Shown here: piece after piece, positions 18,450-27,516 of the stretch
Numbering within the stretch: position 1 is the stretch's first letter
Layout of the letters: each line of letters opens with the position of its first letter
Assembly: GCA_018806915.1 (NCBI GenBank)
Contig: JAGKQI010000074.1
Location: forward strand, 284,938 to 348,937
From: Phytophthora colocasiae
Taxonomy: Eukaryota > Oomycota > Peronosporomycetes > Peronosporales > Peronosporaceae
Direction of reading: 5' to 3'
Length of the DNA stretch: 64,000 nt
Program-made: the position numbers and the translations under genes
The notes under the pieces: generated by a model
Told to the model about the DNA's origin: nothing
Database searches by the model: none
Seen by the model: the letters and a program-made list of their open reading frames with translations, nothing else

Positions 18450-19634
18450 ATGAAGCTTCTCTCCGCTGCACTCGCTGTCTTCGCACTCCTCGCTGCTACT
18501 ACGGAGGGTTCTCCTATGCTCCGTCAAGCTGCTGAGGGAAAGAAAGGGAAAACGCCTAAGCCAGAGGTGGCTCCAGAAGAGCAACAGCAGCAGCAAGATC
18601 CAGTGCAGCAGCAACAGCAGTCACCGATTGCTTCGGGCAAGGGCTGCAACCTCACTGGAACGTACAAGAAGGGAACTGACATTTCGACTTGCAGTTCCAT
18701 CACGGTCAATTCGCTCACTGTTCCTGCCGGTGTTACCCTCGACCTGAGCAAGGCCAAGAAGGGAGCCGTCATCGAGTTTGTCGGCACTACCACGTTTGGT
18801 ACGCAGAAGTGGGCTGGCCCGCTTGTTCTTGTCGGCGGAACGGATCTCACAGTGAAGGGCTCCGGAACCCTTGACGGACAAGGAATGTGGTACTGGAAGC
18901 AGGGCCAGGCGATCACTCGCCCCGTGTTCTTCCGTCTCCAGAACGCCCTCAGCTCCACTGTTTCTGGATTCACCATCAAGAACATGCCGTTCCGTACCTT
19001 CAGCATCGTCACCAGCAAGGACACGACACTTTCCGGTCTTACGATCGACTCCAGGGTCGGCAACGGACTGGCCAAGAATACGGACGGCTTCGGGCTGACC
19101 AAGAACGACCACATTACGATCACCGGCAACAAGATCTACAACCAGGATGATTGCTTAGCTATGCAGTCCAGTACTAACACTATCTTCAGCAACAACTACT
19201 GCTGTGGTAGCCACGGTATTTCGGTCGGTTCGCTTGGCGGTAACAGCGTTGACCAGTCCACTACGGTGCAGGGTCTTACCGTCGAAGGTAACACGATCGT
19301 GGACAGCGACAACGGTCTTCGCATCAAGACGATCATCGGCCTCAAGGGTCTCGTGTCGGATGTCAAGTATGTTGACAACGAGCTATCGAACGTGAAGAAT
19401 GCCATCGTGATCCGTTCGGATTACAGTAAGGCTAAGGGCGGCTACACGGGTGCCCCTACGAGTCAGGTGCAGATCACCGGTGTGAAGGTTTCGGGTCTTA
19501 CGGGTTCAGCGAAGAATCTTTACGACATTAAGACGAACCCGAAGGTGGTTTCGGACTGGAAGTTCTCGGGCATTGACGTGAGCGCTTCGGTCAAGGGTAC
19601 GCTCGCCGGTATGCCTAACAGCCTTGCCGTTTAA
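18450..19634 (+). CDS. Polygalacturonase PG3 (GH28), full length, altered NTDGFD motif
   Basis: This 394-residue secreted endopolygalacturonase would cleave alpha-1,4-galacturonan in plant pectin outside the cell. A signal peptide (residues 1-20) is followed by a Lys/Pro/Gln-rich linker (about 28-62, including QQQQQDPVQQQQQ) and the beta-helix domain. Motifs: NTDGF at 210-214, QDD at 232-234, GSHG at 253-256, RIK at 291-293. The catalytic Asp212, Asp233, Asp234 and His255 are present. The conserved Asp three residues after NTD is Gly (codon GGG at 19092-19094), whereas the other copies have GAC. That Asp is substrate-contacting in characterised GH28 enzymes, so activity may be altered. No frame breaks. 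It lies between the Pack-MULE-like element and PG4. Confidence 0.95.
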   Translation: MKLLSAALAVFALLAATTEGSPMLRQAAEGKKGKTPKPEVAPEEQQQQQDPVQQQQQSPIASGKGCNLTGTYKKGTDISTCSSITVNSLTVPAGVTLDLSKAKKGAVIEFVGTTTFGTQKWAGPLVLVGGTDLTVKGSGTLDGQGMWYWKQGQAITRPVFFRLQNALSSTVSGFTIKNMPFRTFSIVTSKDTTLSGLTIDSRVGNGLAKNTDGFGLTKNDHITITGNKIYNQDDCLAMQSSTNTIFSNNYCCGSHGISVGSLGGNSVDQSTTVQGLTVEGNTIVDSDNGLRIKTIIGLKGLVSDVKYVDNELSNVKNAIVIRSDYSKAKGGYTGAPTSQVQITGVKVSGLTGSAKNLYDIKTNPKVVSDWKFSGIDVSASVKGTLAGMPNSLAV

Positions 19635-20099
19635 ACGCACGACAACAAGTTTACCGACTACGGATAAAAACATACAATAAATTTGATGTTTCATTCTCTT
19701 ACCCTTTTTTATCTGAACTACACGCATCCATGAGTGCAATCTTTCGTCAGCACGAACAAATCGAGACCGTTTCCTCAAAACCACTTGCTGCTAGCATAGC
19801 TAAAGCACTTGCCAACACCCAGTGCTATTGTAGCACCTTCTAATGACATTTCTTGGGGTTGTTCCGGCCGAACAACTCCACGGTGCCGCACCACCGGGTC
19901 AGAAAAATAGGAAATGCCTTTGTTATGGTTCTGTTCGGTTTGTCGAATTGAACCACAACTGCGATATGCAACGGTTGTCTTCAAGTGTAGGTGTATCGGC
20001 TCATGGCTCGCTATCAAATATCTATCGGATAGGCTGCCGTTCAAACGGCACTGCGACGAGAAGCTGGTAATTTTGTACTTCCGGCACAGCCCGAAAGCC
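19635..20099. other. PG3-PG4 intergenic region
   Basis: Contains the PG3 3'-UTR motif ACAATAAATTTGATG at about 19674-19688. The frame upstream of PG4 stays open from 19914 by chance; I see no domain in it. Confidence 0.5.
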
Positions 20100-20119
20100 C
20101 CACTTTCCAATTTGCATCC
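20100..20119 (+). promoter_or_regulatory. Oomycete-type initiator of PG4
   Basis: CCACTTTCCAATTTGCATCC, 54 nt before the chosen ATG, matches the PG-family core promoter. It supports starting PG4 at 20154 rather than at the upstream in-frame ATG (19914). Confidence 0.65.
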
Positions 20120-20153
20120 AGTCAAGCACATCGACCAAAGTAAACTACCGCCT

Positions 20154-21269
20154 ATGAAGCTCGTCTCTGCCTCGCTCGCTGCCTTCGCTCTCCTTGCAGC
20201 CACTGTTAATGGTTCCACCATGCTACGCCAAGAAGCGGAGGGTGGCAACCCAGTCCAACAGCAACAGGGTGCCAGCACGTGCAACCTCACTGGTACATAC
20301 AAGAAGGGCACGGATATTTCGCAATGCAGCACCATCACCATCGGATCCCTTAGCGTCCCTGCTGGTGTGACTTTGGATCTCAGCAGGGCCAAGAACGGAG
20401 CTACTATCCAATTCACGGGCACTACCACGTTTGGAACACAGAAATGGAACGGGCCGCTCGTGACTCTGAGTGGAACGGATCTTACTGTTAAAGGCAACGG
20501 CAAACTTGATGGTCAAGGCGCTTGGTACTGGAAGCAGGGCCAGCAAACTACCCGCCCAGTGTTCTTCCAGGTGCACAAGGCGATTCACTCGACCATCTCT
20601 GGGTTTACTATCCTCAATGCGCCTTACCGCACGTTCAGCATTGTGGACTCGATGTACACGACCCTTACTGGATTGACGCTGGACTCCAGAGCTGGAAATG
20701 GCATCGCTACTAACACGGACGGCTTTGATTTGAGCTCCAACGACCACATTACCATCACCGGCAATACGATCTACAACCAGGACGACTGCCTCGCGATGCA
20801 GTCGAGCACCAATACGTTCTTCACCAACAATCACTGCTACAACAGCCACGGTATTTCTGTCGGATCTCTCGGAGGAAACACCGTGGACAGTACTACGACT
20901 GTTTCGGGTCTGACGGTGCAGGGCAACCACATCCATGACAGTGACAACGGCCTCCGTATCAAGACTATTATCGGTCTGACGGGTCTGGTTTCAAACGTCA
21001 AATTCATTGACAATCAGCTCTCGAATGTTAGGAACGCCATTTGCGTCCACTCGGACTACAGTAAGTCCAAGGGAGGCTACACGGGAGCCCCTACCAGTCG
21101 GGCTCAGATCACGGGCGTCACGGTTTCGGGTCTTACTGGTACTGCCACGAATCTCTACGACATCGAGGTGAACCCGAAGGCAGTGTCTAGCTGGAAGTTC
21201 TCGAATATCCAGGTCCAGGCGGCGAGCAAGGGCAAGCTCAACGGTGTCCCCGGGGGTGTAGCTGTCTAG
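20154..21269 (+). CDS. Polygalacturonase PG4 (GH28), full length
   Basis: 371 residues from the ATG at 20154, which begins a clear signal peptide (MKLVSASLAAFALLAATVNG); the longer frame from 19914 lacks one. A short linker (NPVQQQQGAST) precedes the beta-helix. Active-site motifs are complete: NTDGFD, NQDDCLAMQ, NSHGISVG, RIKTIIG. It is the most diverged paralogue of the cluster (for example QTTRPVFFQVHKAIHS and the C-terminus GKLNGVPGGVAV) and the only one with both an undamaged frame and all canonical active-site residues. It is therefore the best candidate for a working enzyme here. A 3' motif GAATAAACTTGATGT follows at about 21318. Confidence 0.96.
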   Translation: MKLVSASLAAFALLAATVNGSTMLRQEAEGGNPVQQQQGASTCNLTGTYKKGTDISQCSTITIGSLSVPAGVTLDLSRAKNGATIQFTGTTTFGTQKWNGPLVTLSGTDLTVKGNGKLDGQGAWYWKQGQQTTRPVFFQVHKAIHSTISGFTILNAPYRTFSIVDSMYTTLTGLTLDSRAGNGIATNTDGFDLSSNDHITITGNTIYNQDDCLAMQSSTNTFFTNNHCYNSHGISVGSLGGNTVDSTTTVSGLTVQGNHIHDSDNGLRIKTIIGLTGLVSNVKFIDNQLSNVRNAICVHSDYSKSKGGYTGAPTSRAQITGVTVSGLTGTATNLYDIEVNPKAVSSWKFSNIQVQAASKGKLNGVPGGVAV

Positions 21270-23326
21270 AAATTTCCTCCACTAAACAGCACTGGAGTCG
21301 ATAGAGTGTGAACCAAAGAATAAACTTGATGTTAGATGCACAGCACACCGAGATTCTGTGGCGTTGTATCGAGCAGCCACTCGTTGAATTGGTAATGGGG
21401 AACATGTTCGATAGCACCATCGGTTCAAGTACATGGTGGTGATCACGACGCTGTAGCTTTACGTGGATGGTAGCTTGAACGATGCAATCCAAGTGGTGGT
21501 TACAACACAGGCACATGAACACTGTGGTTCAAGGAAAACTAGTCTCGGTGTTCAGCGAGGAAATATCCCCGAGTTGTGGCCATGGCGACCTTACCAGTAT
21601 TGTACCACACCTAGTGCAAGACGCATTCCAGTCTCGAAACGATGTTCCTTCCCTGAGGTAAGCAGTATCCCAGTCAAGGTTAGCATGGTACTTCCAGGGT
21701 TTGAAACCCAGTTTACACGATAATATCGTGACGATATCTTTCACAAGATACCGTCGCATTGGGCGGAGCACACGGTGCTGGGTGCTGTTCCCAGCTGGCA
21801 ATAGTACGTTTAGTCTCTTGTCTTCCGTTCGTTGCTTTGTGCCTTCACAATGTGAAAACCACATGGCTAGTCGTTCGGACAGCAAACAGTCCACGCAGAC
21901 AATGACACTGAGTAGAACTCAGTCGGTGTCGCCGAGCTTGCTGGCGTCTTCGCCGTTCGTACAATAATGAATACAAGTACTTGCATTCATTATTGTAACT
22001 TGCATTGCGGTAAACACGAAGATCACATTATCCGACGATATTAATAGTTGGTAGTCACTGCCTCCTGTAGGCAATGACGATCGTCGTTCAATCGAGCTCG
22101 AGGCTTTGCAGTGCAAATTGCACATCATGGAGCACGTCCGCATTGACGACACGAATGCAACAGCACGCACGCGCGTTAGAGAGTGCAAAGTGGACGACAA
22201 CGCTCCGCGGCGTCACTGCGGTGCCATTTTGCTAGGATGCACGCGGCTTCGACCAGAGAATTACACGTAGCAACACAGCAAATAATTTTCAGGCGCACAG
22301 CACAGTACCAGTATTGCTGCTGCTAAGTCAATTTACCTGCCTGGTGAACACATGGATGTATCCATGGATAATGGCGATCTCTTCGTTCACGCTACGTTCC
22401 CGCAGAGTTTTACCCGCCAGGAGTTTTCATCGGCAGTTCCAGCTGCTGGATTCAGAGGAAACACTTGGTGCAGTCGCACGTGGCCTGTGTTTGACAAGTT
22501 GACAGCATTCCTGGTCTCTTGTCACTCCAAATGGCCTGGTCATTTGCTGTAAGGCGGACCTTCGATCCTCCGCTTCAGGGTTTGGTAATTTTCCGTAACT
22601 ATTGCCGATATTGGCAATGTCATATTGCAATAATTTATTGCTCCTCAACCCCAATAACATGCAATTTTTTATACAGGTCAATCTTGGCCATAGCCAAATG
22701 TCGTTGACATGTGTGGTTGCTTTGCCAATGGATGGTAGCGAGAACTATCGCCAAACGGGTGGTGTGGCCACGTTTGCACACAGGGCACACGGGTTATTAC
22801 AGTTGCTTGTCATTTCCTAACTGAATTATATTATATCAGTTGATTTGTGTGTTGTATGTATGATGTCGAGGAATTCGGACTATGACTTGTGTGTGTTGGT
22901 TGGAGAGGTTGGACGCGGTGGGAGGGTTCTCGAGGTAACCCCTCCTGAATCCAGGCGCATCGACAGCAACCAACTCGTTCAAAAACTCATGAGAAAAGAC
23001 GACATAGTGTCACATATTCATGTGACCTACTGACTTGGTTGACATTGTCGAAAAAATTGGCAATAACTCAATTATTTATTGGCTTGGATGAAGGCCTCCA
23101 ATCCGTATGATATTGTATTTTTCCTATCCCTGCTCCGCTTTGCTGGCTCATGGGCGAACTAAAGATCTCCAGCATTTTGTCCGCTCGAGCCGGGCGGGTG
23201 CTATCCATCTGGCCTACAGGCACCGACAGAGGGGATGCCTGTTGCCTGAGCCGGTCGTTCGAACACCGCAGCGAACTAATGGCCCCGCCTCATGCCAAGG
23301 GGGCACAAGTCGCGGTGGTCGATCAA
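21270..23326. other. PG4-PG5 intergenic region
   Basis: Several short open frames occur on both strands (for example 21529-21894 minus, 22314-22502 plus), but none shows a family I recognise. Notable items are a 36-bp near-perfect palindrome at 21961-21996 and AT-rich sequence around 22600-22680. It could be very old transposon debris; I cannot support a gene. Confidence 0.5.
21961..21996. repeat. 36-bp inverted repeat (hairpin)
   Basis: Arms of 17 bp (left ACAATAATGAATACAAG, right CTTGCATTCATTATTGT) flank a 2-bp centre TA, with one mismatch pair. As RNA or cruciform it would form a tight stem. Confidence 0.85.
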
Positions 23327-23347
23327 TCATTTTCCAATTCGCCTCTT
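23327..23347 (+). promoter_or_regulatory. Oomycete-type initiator of PG5
   Basis: TCATTTTCCAATTCGCCTCT, ending about 30 nt before the PG5 ATG, is the fifth copy of the family motif. Confidence 0.62.
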
Positions 23348-23375
23348 CGGTGCAACACCTCCACTCAACGCGATC

Positions 23376-24375
23376 ATGAAGTTCGTCTCCGCTGCCTTCG
23401 CTGTCTTTGCGCTGCTTGCCGCTACCACCGACGCTTCCCCCATGCTGCGTGAGGGCAAGAAGAGCAAGACCAAGACGCCCAAGGTCACCACCCCGGCCCC
23501 CTGAGGACCCGACGCAGCAGCAAGACCCGACCCAGCAGCAGGATCCGACGCAACAACAAGACCCGACGCAGCAGTCTACACCTTCTGGCAAGGGCTGCAC
23601 CCTCACCGGCACATACAAGGCCGGCACGGACATTTCGTCTTGTGGCACCATCACCGTCAATTCACTCAACGTCCCGGCCGGTGTCACGCTGGACTTGAGT
23701 GCTGCCAAGACCGGCGCCACCATCGAGTTCCTAGGTACCACCACGTTCGGTACGCAGAAGTGGGAGGGTCCTCTTGTGCGTGTGAGCGGAACGGATCTTA
23801 CGGTCAAGGGCTCCGGCACTCTGGACGGCCAGGGAATGTGGTACTGGAAACAGGGTCAGTCAATCACTCGCCCAGTCTTCTTCAAGCTGCAGAACGTCAT
23901 CTCGTCTACGGTGTCGGACTTCACCATCAAGAACATGCCGTTCCGTACCTTCAGTATCGTTACTTGCAAGGATACGACGCTCACCGGTCTCACTATTGAC
24001 TCCAGGGCCGGCAACGGACTTGCTAAGAACACGGACGGCTTCGACCTGACCAAGAACGACCACATCACGATCACCGGCAACAAGATCTACAACCAGGACG
24101 ACTGTTTGGCGATGCAGTCGAGCACGAACACGGTCTTCAGTAACAACATTTGCTGCGGTGGCCACGGTATCTCTATCGGGTCGCTTGGTGGCAACGCTGT
24201 CGACCAGTCCACTACGGTTCAGGGTCTCACTGTGCAGGGCAACACCATCCAGGACAGCGACAACGGTATCCGTATCAAGACTATCATCGGACTGAAGGGT
24301 CTGGTGTCGAACGTGAAGTATCTGAACAATGAGCTGTCGAACGTGAAAAATGCTATCGTGATGCACTCGGACTAA
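23376..24375 (+). pseudogene. Polygalacturonase PG5 (GH28), frameshifted and 3'-truncated
   Basis: The signal peptide starts at 23376 (MKFVSAAFAVFALLAATTDA). The frame ends at 23502-23504 after TTPAP because a run of five C (23497-23501) puts the linker out of frame. In the next frame the linker reads EDPTQQQDPTQQQDPTQQQ and the GH28 domain follows with NTDGFD, NQDDCLAMQ, GGHGIS and RIKTIIG. The C-terminal residues are lost: after MHSD the codon TAC becomes TAA at the junction with a copia LTR (about 24374). The missing 3' end is not found elsewhere in the window. The single-C frameshift could be a sequence error; the LTR truncation is not. Confidence 0.9.
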
Positions 24376-24790
24376 ATTGAGAGTATAGCGAATCGAGGCT
24401 TGATAGTGAAGTGAGTAGGAGGAAGTAAATCCAAAAGTGAGTTTATTGAGTTAGCCCGCATTCACTAATCTACCCTTGCTCTCCTTGAGCTCCCCTTGTA
24501 GACCTTTGTGAAACGGGAACGCTTGATGTAACGGGAACGCCTTGTGAAACGGGAACGCTTGATGTAACGGGAACGATTGATGTAACGGGAACGATTTGTG
24601 CACATCTTGAGATCAGCAAATTGAAGTTCTCGTCCAATCAGAATAGTGTATCCAAGGTAGACCGCCAATCGTATTGCAGCATCCACGCGTCTTCCACTGT
24701 TGTCCTCACTTGGCACGCGTTGTGCGCGTGAAAGCTGCGTGCTTCGAGGTAGGGACCCAGTATAGGAGACGGCGAAGTGCAATCTCAACA
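24375..24790 (-). repeat. LTR of the truncated copia element (3' LTR on minus strand)
   Basis: On the minus strand the LTR starts TGTTGAGATTGCAC at 24790, immediately after a purine tract GAGTGGGGG (PPT). It runs to about 24375, where the end TCTCAATT pairs imperfectly with TGTTGAGA. It contains about five tandem short repeats of the type GGGAACGCTTGATGTAAC (about 24507-24600). The other LTR is absent because the element is truncated. Confidence 0.72.
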
Positions 24791-24797
24791 CCCCCAC

Positions 24798-25766
24798 TCA
24801 ATTCGACGTCTCGAACTTGGGAATGACGTTGCTGCGTTCCATCAAGTAGCGCAACGTCTTGGAAGAGAGGCCCTTGGTCAAGTAGTCCGCTAGTTGGTTC
24901 TTAGACTCCTGGTAGGTCAGCTCAACCTCGCCACTGGCAATCTTCTCTCGGATGAAATGGTAGCGAATGTCGATGTGCTTGGTGCGAGCTTGATAACCGA
25001 CATTCTTCGCCAAAGCCATGGCACCCTGGTTGTCCTCGTAGATCACCGTAGGGTCCACTTGCTTTGCACCAATGTCCTTGAGTAGTCGACGCAGCCATAC
25101 TACTTCTTTGATGCACTCACTCAGAGCCATGTACTCTGCCTCAGTAGAACTCAGTGCGACCGTCTTCTGGAACGTCGAACGCCACACCACCGGAGCACCA
25201 CACATCATGAGCATCATTCCGCTCACTGAGCGTCTGTCGTCACGGTTACCGGCCCAGTCAGCATCCGAGTAAGCCGTCATCTCAGTTCCCAGTAGGCCAT
25301 CGTACATGATACCCACTTCCTTGGTCTTCAGCAGGTAGCGCACCACCTTGACTCCCGCATTCCAATGCGCCTCACCTGGGTTTTCCAGGAAGCGACTCAA
25401 CTTGGCAACAGCAACCGCAATGTCAGGTCGTGTTCCGCATGTCAGATACATGAGGCTACCGATGAGCGATCGGTAGGGCCTTGACTTCATCTTGGCCTTG
25501 TACTCCTCTGTCTGCGTGCCGTCGTCCTTGGTCAAGTGAAGACTTGGATCCAGTGGCATCAGGCTTGGCTTCGCGTTTTCTTGACCGAATTTCTTGATGA
25601 TCGACTCTGTATATGCGCGTTGAGAGATGGCCAATGTTTTATTGTCCATATCGTAGTCGATCTCAATCCCGAGAATAAATCGAGCGCGTCCGAGGTCCTT
25701 GATCCGGAATTTGTCCGCGATGCCAGCCTTCACTGACGCGATGACACCCTTGTCGCTTTGAAGCAA
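24798..25766 (-). CDS. Copia pol C-part: RT end and RNase H
   Basis: 322 residues. The N-terminus is the RT thumb/connection (FRIKDLGRARFILGIEI, SQRAYTESIIKKFG). It is followed by SLIGSLMYLTCGTRPDIAVAV and an RNase H domain (AYSDADWAGNRDDRRSVSG, SSTEAEYMALSECIKEVVWL, YEDNQGAMALAKN, KHIDIRYHFIREK) and ends 8 nt before the LTR. It would degrade the RNA template during cDNA synthesis. The first ATG is an artefact of a frameshift near 25,755. Confidence 0.9.
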   Translation of the reverse strand: MLQSDKGVIASVKAGIADKFRIKDLGRARFILGIEIDYDMDNKTLAISQRAYTESIIKKFGQENAKPSLMPLDPSLHLTKDDGTQTEEYKAKMKSRPYRSLIGSLMYLTCGTRPDIAVAVAKLSRFLENPGEAHWNAGVKVVRYLLKTKEVGIMYDGLLGTEMTAYSDADWAGNRDDRRSVSGMMLMMCGAPVVWRSTFQKTVALSSTEAEYMALSECIKEVVWLRRLLKDIGAKQVDPTVIYEDNQGAMALAKNVGYQARTKHIDIRYHFIREKIASGEVELTYQESKNQLADYLTKGLSSKTLRYLMERSNVIPKFETSN

Positions 25767-27516
25767 TCAGCATGTCGTCGACGTAAAGACACACGATACA
25801 TTCATCGTCACCATCACCTCGGGTGTATACACAGGGATCAGCATCAGCCGCCTTGAAACCCATGTCTTTTAAGTGACCATCGATCGTCTCGTTCCAAACA
25901 CGAGATGCTTGCTTCAGGCCATACAAACTTTGCAGGAGTAGGCAGACGACGTCTTCTTCACTTTTAGCATCGGCCATCGTCAGGAGCTCACGCAGACCTT
26001 CAGGCAATTCCATGTAAATCTCTTCGTCGAGCTTTCCATACAGGAACGCCGTATCCACGTCGCATTGCTCGATCTCAAATCCTTCAGCACAGCACTTAGC
26101 CAGCACAGCACGGATCGAATTCAGGTATGCCACTGGCGCGTACGTCTCTTCATAGTCAATCCCGTGACGCTCAGAGTACCCCTTGGCGACGAGACGAGCC
26201 TTGTGCCGGGTCACTTCTCCTTTCTCGTTGCGCTTCAACGCGAACACCCACCGACATCCGATCGGGCGCTGGTGAGCCGGTCTTGGTACCAGCTTCCATG
26301 TCTTGTTTGCAGTAAGTGACTCCAATTCACTTGCAATTGCCTTCTTCCATTCATCGCTGTCCTCGCCTGACGTCGCCTCTGTATACGTCTTGGGGACTTC
26401 CTCCGATGCAGCCATAGCTTGGCCACCTTCAAGTGCGAGCAGTTCGCCACTTGGTTTAACCCTTTCTTGTGTTATCTTCTGACGCTTGGTCCCCGTGGTT
26501 GACGGCAGGATAATCTGCTTCTTGGTTGCGCCAGCCTCTTCAGGATCGTCAATTTCGTCGATGTTACGAGTACGCGAACGAGTAATCATGGGATGGGTGG
26601 ACTCGTAAGGGATGATTTGACTGTTCACGTCACGTTGAAGTGGAATGACGTCAGCACCTTCAACAACGACCGGAACAATCTCCATTGAACCCTTGGACGG
26701 TTGTCCACTCATGACAGGCACGTTGGTTGCTGGTTCATCTTCATCCTGTACCATGAGGTGCTGGGGATTGGTCGTTTCGATGAACTTCACAGTGCGAACG
26801 ATTTGCACCTTACCCGTTGACACATTGAGGACTCGGTAGCCCTTCACACCATCCTCGTATCCAAGGAAACGACATGTGAACGCTTTGGCATCCAACTTGC
26901 GACGCTTCTCGTCGGGGATGTGAGCGTAGCCAAGAGCACCAAACACCTTGACGTTCCTGAGCTGTGGCTTCGATTTGTGCACAATCTCGAACGGTGTCTT
27001 CACAGTCACCGAGTTGGGGATCCGATTGATGATCCACGCAGCAGTGTTGACCGCCTCGGCCCACCACTTCTTGTTGACGCTCTCATGGTAGAGCAGACAA
27101 CGAGCCATCTCCACGAGGCTCCGGTTCATGCGCTCAGCCAGACCGTTCTGCTGAGGCGTGTATGGCACCGTCTTCTCATGCTTGATGCCATGCTGGTTGA
27201 GGAACGCCTTGAACTGGCGACCGGTGTATTCACCACCATTGTCCGAACGCAGACGCTTGATACTCTTGCCCGTAGCGTTCTCCATCGCTGCCTTGTAGAT
27301 TTTGAACTTGGACAGCACCTCCGACTTCGCTTTCATGAAGTGGACGGTCACGTGACGTGAGTAGTCGTCAATGAATGTCACAACGTACGTGCAACCACCA
27401 GGTGTCCTCGTCTGCATCGGACCCATCACGTCCGTATGCACCAGTTCAAGCACACCTGCACTCTTGACGACCTTCTCCGGATGCCTTGGATAGTCGTCAG
27501 CTTTCATCTTGCCCAT
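25663..27516 (-). CDS. Copia pol middle: integrase core and reverse transcriptase
   Basis: 617 residues. The integrase core has HTDVMGPM, FIDDYSRH, LRSDNGGEYTG and AERMNRSLVEMARCLL, including the D-D-E triad. RT follows with NKTWKLVPRP, CRWVFALKRN, QCDVDTAFLYGKL, LYGLKQASRVWN and catalytic CLYVDDMLIAS. After YVDD the frame breaks (SKRQGCHRVSEG) and continues in 24798-25766. No in-frame stop lies within the core domains. Confidence 0.92.
   Translation of the reverse strand: MGKMKADDYPRHPEKVVKSAGVLELVHTDVMGPMQTRTPGGCTYVVTFIDDYSRHVTVHFMKAKSEVLSKFKIYKAAMENATGKSIKRLRSDNGGEYTGRQFKAFLNQHGIKHEKTVPYTPQQNGLAERMNRSLVEMARCLLYHESVNKKWWAEAVNTAAWIINRIPNSVTVKTPFEIVHKSKPQLRNVKVFGALGYAHIPDEKRRKLDAKAFTCRFLGYEDGVKGYRVLNVSTGKVQIVRTVKFIETTNPQHLMVQDEDEPATNVPVMSGQPSKGSMEIVPVVVEGADVIPLQRDVNSQIIPYESTHPMITRSRTRNIDEIDDPEEAGATKKQIILPSTTGTKRQKITQERVKPSGELLALEGGQAMAASEEVPKTYTEATSGEDSDEWKKAIASELESLTANKTWKLVPRPAHQRPIGCRWVFALKRNEKGEVTRHKARLVAKGYSERHGIDYEETYAPVAYLNSIRAVLAKCCAEGFEIEQCDVDTAFLYGKLDEEIYMELPEGLRELLTMADAKSEEDVVCLLLQSLYGLKQASRVWNETIDGHLKDMGFKAADADPCVYTRGDGDDECIVCLYVDDMLIASKRQGCHRVSEGWHRGQIPDQGPRTRSIYSRD

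Noticed and set aside
19914..20153. N-terminal extension of PG4 (80 residues upstream of MKLVSA)
   Set aside because: It precedes the core promoter motif at 20,100, lacks a signal peptide and would bury the real one.
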